A DNA stretch of 64,000 nucleotides from Falsiroseomonas sp051433165 (lineage in GTDB: Bacteria > Pseudomonadota > Alphaproteobacteria > Acetobacterales > Acetobacteraceae). The DNA lies in assembly GCF_051433165.1 (NCBI RefSeq), contig NZ_JBHMFS010000008.1, positions 1 to 64,000 on the forward strand, given 5' to 3'. Within the stretch, counting starts at the first letter, position 1, and every line of letters starts with the position of its first letter. Made by a program: the position numbers and the translations under genes. Below, one piece after another: positions 8,733-20,285 of this stretch. The notes below the pieces were generated by a model, which was not told where the DNA came from, did not search any database, and saw nothing but the letters and a program-made list of their open reading frames with translations.

Positions 8733-9713
8733 ATGACCAAGATCGGAAAGCGCGGCCTGCTCGGCCTCGCCGGCGCCGCGATCGCCGCGCCGGCCTTCGC
8801 GCAGGCGGCATTCCCGTCGCGCACCGTCAACATGATCGTGCCCTTCGCCGCTGGCGGGCCGACCGATACGGTGGCGCGGCTGATCGCGCAGGCGATGGGC
8901 GCCTCCCTCGGCCAGACCGTGGTGGTGGAGAATGTCGGCGGCGCCGGCGGCACGCTGGGCGCGCAGCGCTGCGCGCAGGCGCGGCCTGATGGCTACACGA
9001 TCCTGTTGCACCATATCGGCATGGCAACCATCCCGACCCTGTATCGCCGCGTTGCCTACGACCCGCTGAATGGCTTCGAGACGATCGGCCTGGTGACCGA
9101 GGTCCCGATGACGCTGGTCGGCCGCAACAGCCTGCCGGCGCAGAACATGACCGAACTTGCCGCCCTGGTGCGGCGCGAGGGTGAGAAGCTGAACTACGCC
9201 AATGCGGGCATCGGCGCCGCCAGCCACCTGTGCGGCCTGCTGCTGCAACAGGCGCTCGGCACCCGCATGACCACCGTGCCCTATCGCGGCACCGGCCCTG
9301 CGATGAATGACCTGCTGGCCGGCACGGTCGATCTGATGTGCGACCAGACCACCAACACGACGGAACAGATCAAGGCCGGCAGCGTGCGCGGCTTCGCCGT
9401 GACCACGCCGGAGCGCATCGCCGCGCTGCCCGACCTGCCGACCGCGGCCCAGGGCGGCCTGCCGGGCTTCGAGGTCAGCGTCTGGCACGGTTTGTATGCG
9501 CCGAAGGGCACGCCGGCGCCGGTGATCGCCCGGCTCAACCAGGCGCTGGTGGCGGCGCTGCAGGATGCCAATGTGGGCACCCGCTTCGCCGCCCTCGGCA
9601 CCGCGCCGGTGCCGGTGGCGCGCGCCACGCCGGAAGCGCATCGCGCATTTTGGCAGGCGGATATCGCCAAGTGGCGGCCGCTGATCCAGGCCGCGGGCCA
9701 ATACGCCGACTGA
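8733..9713 (+). CDS. Bug/TctC-type periplasmic receptor
   Basis: The 326-residue product has a basic export signal (MTKIGKRGLLGLAGAAIAAPAFAQ) followed by the family core FPSRTVNMIVPFAAGGPTDTVARL, VVVENVGGAGG, TVPYRGTGPAMNDLLAGTVDLMCD and a C-terminal tail. GAGGGAACG lies upstream of the chosen ATG; a longer frame from 8685 overlaps the lepA stop and lacks a signal-like start. It lies 40 bases after lepA in the same direction and may be co-transcribed. No permease is adjacent, so it is an orphan receptor with unknown ligand. Confidence 0.88.
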   Translation: MTKIGKRGLLGLAGAAIAAPAFAQAAFPSRTVNMIVPFAAGGPTDTVARLIAQAMGASLGQTVVVENVGGAGGTLGAQRCAQARPDGYTILLHHIGMATIPTLYRRVAYDPLNGFETIGLVTEVPMTLVGRNSLPAQNMTELAALVRREGEKLNYANAGIGAASHLCGLLLQQALGTRMTTVPYRGTGPAMNDLLAGTVDLMCDQTTNTTEQIKAGSVRGFAVTTPERIAALPDLPTAAQGGLPGFEVSVWHGLYAPKGTPAPVIARLNQALVAALQDANVGTRFAALGTAPVPVARATPEAHRAFWQADIAKWRPLIQAAGQYAD

Positions 9714-9784
9714 TTTCGGTAGGCTGCGCGGGCGGGTGGGCCGGTTGGGCCGCCCGATCCGCCGACCCGGTCCGAGACCGCCGC

Positions 9785-10279
9785 ATGAAGGTCATCGAAA
9801 GCACCGGCGAACGCCTGGCATTGGAAGATCGCCCGGTCTTCCTCGGCGTGTTCATGGCCATCTTCATCCTGGGCTTTGCCTGGCGGGGGATTTCGGACGC
9901 CCTTGCCGGGGACCTGTCCGCGGCCTTCGGCACGCTGGCACTCGCCATTGGCACCACAGCCCTGACCTTCGGCGTGCTGATCGAGGTGGTGCAGCTGCGC
10001 CTGGATCGCGCGGAGGGCTTGATCCGCCTGCGCCGGACCAAGGCCACCGGCACCAGGGAGGAGAGCTTCCCCCTGTCAGAACTGCACGGCGCCGAGGTCG
10101 AAAGCCGGCGCGCCTTCGGCTCCGGCAAGCGGCGGCAGGCCGCCACCCATCGCGCGGTGCTGATACTGGGGGCGGACCAGCGCCGCGTGCCGCTCTCCAG
10201 GACCTTCGCCAGGGGCCGGGGTGCCGAATTGACCGCCGAGGCCATCAACCGCTGGTGGCGCCCCATCAGCAACGGATGA
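9785..10279 (+). CDS. Small membrane protein of unknown function
   Basis: The 164-residue product has two predicted membrane helices: about 20-40 (VFLGVFMAIFILGFAW) and 50-75 (FGTLALAIGTTALTFGVLIEVV). A cytoplasmic basic domain with a beta-rich pattern (LIRLRRTKATG, FPLSELHGAEVESR, HRAVLILGADQRRVPL) follows. That tail resembles the strand-rich membrane-anchored domains that read like pleckstrin-fold modules, but I do not recognise the family. The ATG at 9785 starts where coding character begins; the open frame upstream is a shadow of the receptor gene. Confidence 0.7.
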   Translation: MKVIESTGERLALEDRPVFLGVFMAIFILGFAWRGISDALAGDLSAAFGTLALAIGTTALTFGVLIEVVQLRLDRAEGLIRLRRTKATGTREESFPLSELHGAEVESRRAFGSGKRRQAATHRAVLILGADQRRVPLSRTFARGRGAELTAEAINRWWRPISNG

Positions 10280-10339
10280 TGGCGACGCTTGATCACGAGG
10301 CCCAAAGCGTCAAGCATCGGAACATTGGGGAGACCGGAC

Positions 10340-11380
10340 ATGCAGGCGGCCAAGGCCATCATCATCCACGCCGCGCGCGATCTGCGCGTGGAGGAACGGG
10401 ACTCCGCGCCACCTGGCCCGGGCGAGGTCGCGGTGCGCATTCGCCAGGGTGGCATCTGCGGGTCCGACCTGCACTACTACCTGCATGGCGGCTTCGGCGT
10501 GGTGCGGGTGCGCCAGCCGATGGTGCTGGGGCATGAGATTGCCGGCGAGGTTGCGGCGCTCGGCGCGGGGGTTGCGGGCCTCGCGGTGGGCGACCGCGTT
10601 GCGGTGAACCCGTCCCGCCCCTGTGGCGCCTGCCGCTACTGCCTGGCGGGGCAGGCGCAGCATTGCCTGGACATGCGCTTCTACGGCAGCGCGATGCGGA
10701 TGCCGCATGTCGATGGGGGCTTCCGCCAGCACCTGGTCTGCGAAGCCGCGCAGGCGGTGAAGCTGCCGGCAAGCATGGACCTGCGCCGCGCCGCCTTCGC
10801 CGAACCCCTCGCCGTCTGCCTGCATGCCGCGCGCCAGGCCGGGCCGCTGATGGGCGCGCGCGTGCTGATCACCGGCGCCGGCCCGATCGGCATGTTGTGC
10901 CTGCTAGTCGCGCGCCACGCCGGCGCACGGCAGGTGGTGATGACCGACCTGGCGCCGAAGCCGCTGGCCCTGGCGCGTGAACTCGGTGCCGATGCGGCGC
11001 ATGATCTGCGGGCGGAGCCGGAGGCACTGGCGGCCTATGGCGCAGACAAGGGCACATTCGACGTGGTGTTCGAATGCGCTGGCAGCGGCCTGGCGCTGGC
11101 GGGTGCCATCGCGGCGGCGCGGCCGGGGGCCACCATCGTGCAGGTCGGCATCGGCGGCGATGCCTCCGTGCCGCTGAACACGCTGGTGGCGAAGGAGATC
11201 ACGCTGCGCGGCACCTTCCGCTTCCATGAGGAGTTCGCGCTGGCCGTCGATGCGCTCGCCCGCGGCGCGATAGACCCGATGCCGCTGCTGACCGAAGTGC
11301 TGCCGATGGAGGACGCCGTGGCCGCCTTCGACCTGGCCGCCGACCGATCCCGCGCCATGAAGGTCCAGTTGGCGCTGTAG
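10340..11380 (+). CDS. Zinc-dependent alcohol dehydrogenase, L-idonate 5-dehydrogenase-like
   Basis: The 346-residue medium-chain dehydrogenase has the catalytic-zinc region GGICGSDLHYYLHGG and GHEIAGEV, a structural-zinc cluster of four Cys (PCGACRYC and HC), and a nucleotide-binding GAGPIG. The HYYLHGGFG stretch is typical of L-idonate 5-dehydrogenases, which interconvert idonate and 5-ketogluconate. Sorbitol/xylitol dehydrogenases are the alternative. GGGGA lies 8 bases upstream of the chosen ATG. It precedes ggt by 42 bases. Substrate assignment rests on motif likeness only. Confidence 0.85.
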   Translation: MQAAKAIIIHAARDLRVEERDSAPPGPGEVAVRIRQGGICGSDLHYYLHGGFGVVRVRQPMVLGHEIAGEVAALGAGVAGLAVGDRVAVNPSRPCGACRYCLAGQAQHCLDMRFYGSAMRMPHVDGGFRQHLVCEAAQAVKLPASMDLRRAAFAEPLAVCLHAARQAGPLMGARVLITGAGPIGMLCLLVARHAGARQVVMTDLAPKPLALARELGADAAHDLRAEPEALAAYGADKGTFDVVFECAGSGLALAGAIAAARPGATIVQVGIGGDASVPLNTLVAKEITLRGTFRFHEEFALAVDALARGAIDPMPLLTEVLPMEDAVAAFDLAADRSRAMKVQLAL

Positions 11381-11422
11381 CCCCCCTTCCCGCTTTCGCC
11401 ATCGCGGACCAGACTGCGCGGC

Positions 11423-13138
11423 ATGCAGCAGATGGGTCCGGCGATGGCATCGGTTTCCGTAGGGCAGAACGGCTTTCCCCTGACGCTGGAGAAGACGCCC
11501 GCCACCGGCTCTCGCGGCGTGGTCACCAGCAACCACCCGATGGCGTCCTCGGCTGGCGCGCAGGTGCTGCTGGAGGGCGGCAATGCGGTGGATGCCGCCA
11601 TCGCCACGCTGTTCGCGCTGACGGTGGTGGAGCCGATGATGGTCGGCGTGCTGGGAGGCGGCGTGGGCCATATCCGCATGGCGGATGGGCGGCACGCGGT
11701 GATGGATGGCCTGTCCACCGCACCGGCCGCCGCCACGCCCACGATGTACACGCCGCGCACCGACATGCCGCCGGAGGAGCGGGAGGTGGAGGGCCGCACC
11801 AATGCACTGGGTGCCCTCTCCGTCGCCGTGCCGGTATCGCTGCGCGCCTGGGCGCAGACGCTGGAACGCTTCGGCACCTGGTCGCTGGCGGATGTGATGG
11901 CGCCGGCCATCCACCTGGCCGCGAATGGCTTCCGGGTGACGCCGTATCTGTCCGACTGCATCGGCGATGCCGCCGCGGACCTGGCGCGCGATGCGGATCT
12001 CGCCGCTCGCTTCCTGCCGGGTGGTGCGAAGCGCGCGGCCGGGGAGCGCCTCGTGCAGGGCGCGTATGCGGAGACGCTGCGCGCCATCGCGCAGGGCGGG
12101 CCGGATGTGCTGCATGACGGCGCGCTGGGCGGGCTGGTGGCGGATGCACTGGCCGCCAGCGGCGGCATCATCACCCGCGCCGACCTGCGCGCCAGCCGGC
12201 CGATCGAGCGTGCGCCGATCGGCGCGCAGTATCGCGGCTATGAGGTGTTCGCGCCGCCGCCACCCGCCTCAGCCGGCGTGCATGTGGCGCAGATGCTGAA
12301 CCTGCTGGACGGCTTCGATGTCGCCGGGATGGGCTTCGGCACGGTGGAATCCTGGCATTTGGTGGCGGAGGTGCTGAAGATGGCCTTCGCCGATCGCGCG
12401 GTGGCCACGGCAGACCCGGATTTCGTCACCGTGCCGGTCGGGAAGCTGACCTCCCGCGCCTATGCCGATCTGCGCCGCGCGGAGATCGATATGGCGCGGG
12501 CGCAGGAGTGGGCCGCGCATCCCTCACTGGGCGAATCGAACTGCACCACGCATGTCACGGTGGCCGATGCCGCGGGCAACATCGTTGCGACGACGCAGAC
12601 CATCAACGCGCTGTTCGGCGCCCGCATCGCCATCCCCGGCACCGGGCTGATCGCCAACAACTACATGCACAACTTCGACCCGCGGCCGGGGCTCGCGCTG
12701 TCTGTGCAGCCGGGCAAGCGGGTCTATACCTCGATGGCGCCGACCATCGCGTTGAAGCACGGCAAGCCCGCTTTCGCGCTCGGCCTGCCCGGCGGGCTGA
12801 AGATCTTTCCGTCCGCTTTCCAGGCGGTACTCAACCTGATCGACCATGGCATGACGCTGCAACAGGCGGTGGAAGCGCCGCGCATCTGGACGCAGGGCCT
12901 GGCGCTGGAGCTGGAGCCGGCAGTGCCGGATGCCGTGGCGGCCGCGCTGGCCGCGCGCGGGCATGCCGTGCGGCGCGTGGCGACGATCGGCGGCGGTATG
13001 AACGGCATTGCCTTCAACGCCGATGGCACGATGACGGGCGCCGCCTGCTGGCGCGCCGATGGATCGGTGGTGGCATTGGGCGGCGGGCTGGCGCGAGCCG
13101 GCGTGCGCTTCGTGCTGGAAACCGGCAAACCTGTTTGA
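11423..13138 (+). CDS. Gamma-glutamyltransferase family protein
   Basis: The 571-residue product follows the Ntn-hydrolase layout of gamma-glutamyltransferases: a large N-terminal subunit region (with SNHPMASSAGAQVLLEGGNAVDAA) and the autoprocessing site at NCTTHVTVAD, where Thr becomes the new N-terminus of the small subunit. The GLPGG-like loop is present at FALGLPGGLK. No signal peptide is visible, so it probably acts in the cytoplasm. In organic-acid or amide catabolic clusters such paralogues can have other amidase roles. ATG codons at 11423, 11432 and 11444 are all possible starts. Confidence 0.88.
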   Translation: MQQMGPAMASVSVGQNGFPLTLEKTPATGSRGVVTSNHPMASSAGAQVLLEGGNAVDAAIATLFALTVVEPMMVGVLGGGVGHIRMADGRHAVMDGLSTAPAAATPTMYTPRTDMPPEEREVEGRTNALGALSVAVPVSLRAWAQTLERFGTWSLADVMAPAIHLAANGFRVTPYLSDCIGDAAADLARDADLAARFLPGGAKRAAGERLVQGAYAETLRAIAQGGPDVLHDGALGGLVADALAASGGIITRADLRASRPIERAPIGAQYRGYEVFAPPPPASAGVHVAQMLNLLDGFDVAGMGFGTVESWHLVAEVLKMAFADRAVATADPDFVTVPVGKLTSRAYADLRRAEIDMARAQEWAAHPSLGESNCTTHVTVADAAGNIVATTQTINALFGARIAIPGTGLIANNYMHNFDPRPGLALSVQPGKRVYTSMAPTIALKHGKPAFALGLPGGLKIFPSAFQAVLNLIDHGMTLQQAVEAPRIWTQGLALELEPAVPDAVAAALAARGHAVRRVATIGGGMNGIAFNADGTMTGAACWRADGSVVALGGGLARAGVRFVLETGKPV

Positions 13139-13157
13139 CCCTCCCCAGGATCGCAAA

Positions 13158-14123
13158 ATGACCCAAAAGATCGCCTTGTTGCAGCCCATCGCCGGCGAAA
13201 TGGCCGAGATCATCCAGTCCCTGCTGCCGGAGGGCTTTACCGCCACGGCGGTGAAGGGCCGCAGCGTGGAGGACCTCAAGGCCGAAGTCGCCGATGCCGA
13301 CTACGCGCTGTGGTGGGACGTGCCGGTGCCGGCGGAGGTGCTGGCCGCGGGGCCGAAGCTGAAGCTGCTGCATAAATGGGGCGTGGGCATCGACAACATC
13401 GACCTGGATTACTGCCGCAAGCACGGCATCCAGGTGGCGCGCACCACCGGCAGCAATGCGGCCCCTGTGGCGGATTTCACCATCGGCCTGATGCTGGCCC
13501 TCGCACGCCGCATCGTGCCCGCGCATAACAGCACCGCCGCCGGCGGCTGGGCGAAGAACGAGGTGTGGAAGCAGTCGGTGATGCTGACCGGCAAGACCGT
13601 CGGCATCATTGGTCTCGGCGCCATCGGCAAGGGTGTGGCGAAGCGCCTGCAGGGTTTCGATTGCCGCGTGCTGTACTACTCCCGCACGCAATTGCCGGAG
13701 GATCAGGCGCGCGCGCTCGGCGTGGAATATCGCGCGCTGGATGACCTGCTGGGCGAGGTCGATTTCCTCTCGCTCAACTGCCCGCTGACGCCGGAGACCA
13801 CCGGCATGATCAACGCCGCGGCGCTGTCCAGGATGAAGCCCAGCGCGATGCTTATCAACGTCGCGCGCGGCGGCGTGGTGGTGGAGGCGGATCTGGTTGC
13901 CGCGCTGAAGGCCGGCACCATCCGCGCCGCGGCCGTCGATGTGTTCGACCAGGAACCGCCGCCCGCCGATCACCCGCTGCTGCACATGGACAACGTGATC
14001 GTCACGCCGCACTGCGCCAGCACGGCCTATGAGAACAGCCGCCGCAGCATCCAGCATTGGCTGGGCAACATGGTACGCGTCTCGAAGGGCGAGCCGATTC
14101 CGGAGCAGGACCGCGTCGTCTGA
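13158..14123 (+). CDS. D-isomer-specific 2-hydroxyacid dehydrogenase
   Basis: The 321-residue product has the NAD-binding GLGAIGKGV, the catalytic-site Arg in INVARGG, the Glu in DVFDQEPP and the His in VTPHCAS. These dehydrogenases reduce 2-oxoacids or oxidise phosphoglycerate-type substrates. The start at 13158 lies 19 bases after the ggt stop, suggesting co-transcription. Substrate cannot be told; phosphoglycerate, glyoxylate and hydroxypyruvate reductases share this scaffold. It ends 21 bases before the convergent creatininase gene. Confidence 0.88.
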   Translation: MTQKIALLQPIAGEMAEIIQSLLPEGFTATAVKGRSVEDLKAEVADADYALWWDVPVPAEVLAAGPKLKLLHKWGVGIDNIDLDYCRKHGIQVARTTGSNAAPVADFTIGLMLALARRIVPAHNSTAAGGWAKNEVWKQSVMLTGKTVGIIGLGAIGKGVAKRLQGFDCRVLYYSRTQLPEDQARALGVEYRALDDLLGEVDFLSLNCPLTPETTGMINAAALSRMKPSAMLINVARGGVVVEADLVAALKAGTIRAAAVDVFDQEPPPADHPLLHMDNVIVTPHCASTAYENSRRSIQHWLGNMVRVSKGEPIPEQDRVV

Positions 14124-14144
14124 CGCGGCCCCGCTGCTCCGCCG

Positions 14145-14957
14145 CTACTGCTTCGCGTAGTGGTGGCAGAAACCGGCGCCGATCTCGGTCAACCGGTCCG
14201 CGATCAGCTTGCCGGATTCCGCGCTGCACAGCCGCGGATCGCCGGTGCCGAGGCCATTCGGGCTGACTGCGTCATACTCGATCGGCACCGTCACCTCGGC
14301 GCCCTGGAAGCTCAGCGAGCCCCAGCCCTGGAAAGGCAGGCCGAGCGCCATCGGGTTGCCGCTGCGGGGTTCGGGGATGAGGTCGGTGCGGATGCGCTCG
14401 GGAAACAGATGCATGCCGAGGCTGGTCAGCGGATCGGCGCCGTGGCTGGACACGGCCTTGGCCTTCTCCGCCCCCAGCAGCTTCGGCATCTCCGCATAGG
14501 CGATGCGCCACAGATACAGCGCCGGGATCACCAGACCGGTCTTGTGCATCACCGCGCGCGTCGCCTCGTTCACGACGTTGACGTTGCCGCCATGGCCATT
14601 GATGACGATGAGCTTCGTCAGCTTGTGCCGCAGCAACTCGCCAAACATTTCGTCCAGCACGGCGCGGAAGGTGGCGGCGGACAGGGCGATGCCGCCGGGC
14701 ATTGGGCCGAAAAAATCGCCCTTGCCGAAGGGCAGCACCGGCGCGACGACGGTGCGGGTGCCCTCCGCGGTGGCGCGCAGCGCGATCAGCGCCGCCATTT
14801 TCTCGGCCAGGAAATAGTCGCCCATCGGCGCATGCGGACCCTGATCCTCATGGCTGCCCATCGGCAGCAGGATCACCGGGTTCTGCGGGTAGAGCGTGCG
14901 GGCCTCATCGCCCGTGATCTCGCCCATGCGGACTTTCGTCGGCGATATCTCAGTCAT
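14145..14957 (-). CDS. Creatininase-family amidohydrolase
   Basis: The 270-residue product carries the family metal-site motifs: GSHEDQGPHAPMGDYF (about 34-49; E37, H42, D47) and NGHGGN (120-125), with SHGAD (171-175) where the third cluster is expected. Members hydrolyse cyclic or linear amides (creatinine, mycofactocin precursor, formamidopyrimidine compounds). GAGGAA lies 9 bases upstream of the start. It is the last gene of the peptide ABC operon, 13 bases after the ATPase stop, so its substrate may be what that transporter imports. Confidence 0.87.
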   Translation of the reverse strand: MTEISPTKVRMGEITGDEARTLYPQNPVILLPMGSHEDQGPHAPMGDYFLAEKMAALIALRATAEGTRTVVAPVLPFGKGDFFGPMPGGIALSAATFRAVLDEMFGELLRHKLTKLIVINGHGGNVNVVNEATRAVMHKTGLVIPALYLWRIAYAEMPKLLGAEKAKAVSSHGADPLTSLGMHLFPERIRTDLIPEPRSGNPMALGLPFQGWGSLSFQGAEVTVPIEYDAVSPNGLGTGDPRLCSAESGKLIADRLTEIGAGFCHHYAKQ

Positions 14958-14970
14958 GCTGGCGGGTTCC

Positions 14971-15941
14971 TCAGTTGATCTCATCGGCACGGATGCAGGC
15001 CACACGATGCGCTGGCCCGGTGAATGCGCGAAGGGGGGGCACGGCTTGCGCGCAATCCGGCCGCGCATGCCGGCAGCGTGTCCGGAACACGCAGCCGGAG
15101 GGCGGGTCGGAGGGGCTGGGCGGCTCGCCCGGCAGGATCTCGCGCGTCAGCCGCCGCGCCGGGTCCAGCATCGGCGTCGCCGACAGCAAGGCGCGCGTAT
15201 AGGGGTGCGAGGGTCGGGCAAAAACCTCCGCCACCGGCCCTTCCTCCATGACGCGGCCGAGATACATGACGATGACGCGGTCACAGAGATGCCGCACCAC
15301 GGGCAGGTCATGGCTGATGAACAGCATCGCCAGGCCAAGGTCGCGCCGCAGCTCCGCCAGCAGCTTTACCACCTGCGCCTGGATCGAGACATCCAGCGCC
15401 GAAACTGGCTCATCCGCCACCAGGAAATCCGGGTTGGTGGCGAGCGCGCGCGCAATGCCGAGCCGCTGGCGCTGGCCGCCGGAGAATTCATGCGGATAGG
15501 CGCCAAGCCGCTGCGGATCGAGGCCGACGCGCACGAACATCTCCGTCAGTTTCGCGCGGCGTTCGGCGGCGGAGAGCTTGGTGTGGATCGCCAACCCATC
15601 CTCGACCTGTGCGCCGATACTCCGCCGCGCATCGAGGCTGCCGAAAGGGTCCTGGAAGACGATGCCCATGCGCGCGCGCAACGCCCGCCAGGCGGGGCTG
15701 CCCGGCTTAGGCAAAACCCTGCCATCGAAGCGCACGGCGCCGCCCGTCGCGGCCAGCAGCCCGAGCAGCACCCGACCGAGCGTGGATTTGCCGCTGCCGC
15801 TTTCGCCCACCACGCCCAGCGCCTCGCCCCGCGCCACCGTGGCATCCACGCCCGCCACCGCCCGCACCGGCTTGCCGAGCGCGAAGATGCCGCGAGGCGC
15901 GAAGGTCATTTCAACACGCTCGGCGATCACCAGCGGTTCGG

Positions 15942-15945
<4 letters not shown>
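14971..15945 (-). CDS. Peptide ABC transporter ATPase (DppF/OppF type)
   Basis: The 324-residue product has Walker A GESGSGKST, the signature FSGGQRQRLGIARAL (Phe in place of the usual Leu), Walker B LVADEPVSALD and an H-loop ISHDLP. The C-terminal oligopeptide-transporter extension contains CVFRTRCRHARPDC, which in relatives binds an iron-sulfur cluster or stabilises the dimer. It overlaps the upstream fusion gene by 4 bases and is the second ATPase half of the importer, paired with the ATPase half of the permease fusion. Confidence 0.93.
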
Positions 15946-17758
<1,813 letters not shown>

Positions 17759-17762
<4 letters not shown>

Positions 17763-18709
17763 GAACGGGTGATCCGCGGGTCGAGCGCGGCGTAGATCAG
17801 GTCCATCGCCAGGTTGATCAGCAGGAACAGGCCGGAGACGGTGATGACGATGCCCACCACCATGGGATAATCCCGCGCCTCCACCGCGCGCAGCAGCGGC
17901 GTGGACAGGCCAGGCCAGTTGAAGACGTACTCCACCAGCACCGTGCCGCCCAGCAGCGTGCCCATCTGCAGGCCGAGCACGGTGGTAACCGGGATCAGCG
18001 CATTGCGCACCACGTGCCTTCGCAGAACCCGTTGTGGCGTCAGCCCCTTCGCCCGCGCGGTGCGGACATGGTCACGCGACAGCGCATCCAGCACGGACGC
18101 GCGCGTCATGCGGAAGATGGTCGCCGCCAGCCCCTTGGCGACGGCGACAGCCGGCAGTGACAGCAGCACCAGATGCCGCACCGGATCCTCCGCGAGTGGG
18201 ACATAGCCGCCCGCCGGCATCCAGCGCAGCCATTGCGCCAGCACCAGGATCAGCAGCGTGCCCAGCACGAAGACCGGCACCGCCTGCAACACGGCGGCGA
18301 GCGATGAGGCAATACGGTCGAAGGCGCCACCCTGCCGCACCGCGGCGAAGGTGCCGGCCGGCAGCGCGACCGCCACCGCCAGCAGCGTGCCCGCCAGGAT
18401 CAGCTCCAGCGTGCGCGGCAGGCGCAGCGCGATCTCGGCGGCCACCGGATAATCATCGACCAGCGACGTGCCGAGATCGCCCTGCGTGAGGCCATACAGG
18501 AAGGCGCCATACTGCTCCAGAATCGGCCGGTTCAGGCCGAGCCGTTCGCGCAGCTCCGCGATGGCGTAGGCATCCGGCATGGCGCCGCCGGTGGAAAGCA
18601 GCATCTCAGCCGGATCGCCTGGCACCATGTGCAGCGCCAGGAAGACGATGCTCGCCACCACCCACATCAGCAGCAGCGACAACCCGACACGTTTTGCCAG
18701 CCACCACAT
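17759..18709 (-). CDS. Peptide ABC transporter permease (DppB type)
   Basis: The 316-residue inner-membrane protein begins WLAKRVGLSLLLMWVVASIVFLALHMVPGDPAE, the classic DppB/GsiC N-terminus, and has six membrane helices with the EAA loop DHVRTARAKGLTPQRVLRRHVVRNALIPV. It forms the translocation pore with the permease half of the fusion downstream. Its ATG overlaps the stop of the binding-protein gene (shared base at 18709), indicating tight coupling. Confidence 0.93.
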
Positions 18710-20241
18710 CAGCCGAACGCCGCGAACTCCAGCAACGCCCCCGATGACGTGGTCAGCGCGCCCGGCAGATTGGTGAAACCGGTGATGCGGCGGTCGAAGC
18801 CGTAGCCCTGCTCGCGCCAGGCGAGGGCAACCACCGGCACTTCCTCCAGCGCCGCGCGCTGCATGTCCTTGTAGATCTCGACGCGCTTCGCCTGGTCGAA
18901 CTCCGTGCGGCCCTTCGCCAGCAGCTCCACCGTGCGCGGCGTGGACAGGCGGAAGGAACGGCCATGCGCATCGGACAGCGAGGTGTCCAGAACCACCGTC
19001 AGCCCATCCGGGTCGTTGAAGTCAGCGGAGACGCCATGCACCGCGATGTCGTACTGCCCGCGGATGCCGGCGGAGACGCGGGTGGACCAATCCGTCAGCC
19101 GCAGCTCCGCCTGGATGCCGATGGCGGCGAGGTATTGCTGGCTGATCTCGGCGCTGTCCTTGTGCATGCCGAATTGCGAAGTCGCCAGCAGCGTGGTGGA
19201 GAAGCCGGTGGGGAAACCCGCCTGCGCCAGCAGCGCCTTGGCGCGTTCCGGGTCATAGGCATGGCCCTTGGCGAGTTCCGCATCGTACCAGGGCGTGCCT
19301 TCAACGATCGGCATGCCCTCAATCGGCTTGCCGCGCCCGGAGAAGGCAACGCGCACGATATCCTCCCGTTTCACCGCATGCGCGACGGCACGGCGCACCA
19401 GCGGGTTGTTGAAGGGCGGGCGGGTGCCGTTGAACAGGATGTCCATGAACGGGCCCATCTGCGCGTCCAGCTTCAGTCGCGGGTCGTTCTCCACCGCCGC
19501 CATGCCGGACCAGGGGACGTATTCCACCATGTCCACATCGCCGGATTGCAGCGCGGCGAGGCGCAGATTCTCATCCGCATAGACCACCATGCGGATCACC
19601 GGCGTGCGCGGCAGGCCGGGCACCCAGTAGTTGTTCGCCTTCTCGAGCTGAATCCAGGTGCCGCGTTCTTGCGACGCGACACGATAGGGCCCGCAGCCCA
19701 CGGCATTGGCCATGTCGCGCGATCCGCGCCAGACGATGGCCATATTGTAGTTGGCGAACCACAGGGGCGCGGTCACGTTCGGCGCCTTCATCACCAGCCG
19801 CACCGTATGCGCATCCGGCGCCTCCACACGCTCGATCTGCTGCATCTGTGTGCGGTAGTAGGCGGTGGAGCGTTCGCCGGCGATCTGCTCGATGCACCAC
19901 TTCACGTCCTCCGCCGTGACCTTCTCGCCATTGTGGAACACGGCATCCGGGCGCAGCTTAAAGACCCAGGCGCCCTCGGCATCGCGCGAATATTCGGAGG
20001 CGAGCTCGCCCTGCAACTCACCCTTCTCATCGAAGCGCATCAGGCGGCGGTGGATCAGCATCTTCACCGTACCGGCAGAGGCGCCGGTGGAGGGCCAGGG
20101 CTGGAGGTTAGGCGGCCAGGCGGACAGCCCCATGCGGATCACACCGGGCCGCTGCTGCGCCCGAGCCGGGTTGGTCAGCATCGGCGCCGCGCCCAGGCCG
20201 GCTGCGGCACCGAACAGCGTGCGTCGGGTCAAATGGGGCAT
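18709..20241 (-). CDS. Peptide ABC transporter substrate-binding protein (DppA type)
   Basis: The 510-residue product has an export signal with an Arg pair (MPHLTRRTLFGAAAGLGAAPML, ending near ARAQ) suggesting Tat export. It then shows the family-5 solute-binding pattern: PSTGASAGTVKMLIHRRLMRFDEKG, FKLRPDAVFHNGEKVTAEDVKW and FNDPDGLTVVLD. It is the first gene of the operon dppA-dppB-dppCD-dppF-creatininase. GAAGGA precedes the ATG. A promoter and operator-like palindrome lie just upstream. Substrate could be a peptide, amide or glycoside. Confidence 0.9.
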   Translation of the reverse strand: MPHLTRRTLFGAAAGLGAAPMLTNPARAQQRPGVIRMGLSAWPPNLQPWPSTGASAGTVKMLIHRRLMRFDEKGELQGELASEYSRDAEGAWVFKLRPDAVFHNGEKVTAEDVKWCIEQIAGERSTAYYRTQMQQIERVEAPDAHTVRLVMKAPNVTAPLWFANYNMAIVWRGSRDMANAVGCGPYRVASQERGTWIQLEKANNYWVPGLPRTPVIRMVVYADENLRLAALQSGDVDMVEYVPWSGMAAVENDPRLKLDAQMGPFMDILFNGTRPPFNNPLVRRAVAHAVKREDIVRVAFSGRGKPIEGMPIVEGTPWYDAELAKGHAYDPERAKALLAQAGFPTGFSTTLLATSQFGMHKDSAEISQQYLAAIGIQAELRLTDWSTRVSAGIRGQYDIAVHGVSADFNDPDGLTVVLDTSLSDAHGRSFRLSTPRTVELLAKGRTEFDQAKRVEIYKDMQRAALEEVPVVALAWREQGYGFDRRITGFTNLPGALTTSSGALLEFAAFG

Positions 20242-20272
20242 GGGCTTTCCTTCGGCGGGTGCGATGCAGCAA

Positions 20273-20285
20273 ATTCGTCTCGAAT
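20273..20285. promoter_or_regulatory. Operator-like palindrome ATTCG-N3-CGAAT
   Basis: A perfect 5+3+5 inverted repeat overlaps the -10 region and likely transcription start of the dpp promoter. A protein bound here would block transcription. No regulator gene is adjacent, so the cognate factor is unknown. Confidence 0.4.

Noticed and set aside
6998..8953. A 651-codon minus-strand frame over lepA
   Set aside because: It is a shadow of lepA; the product has no domain and the plus-strand LepA motifs are complete.
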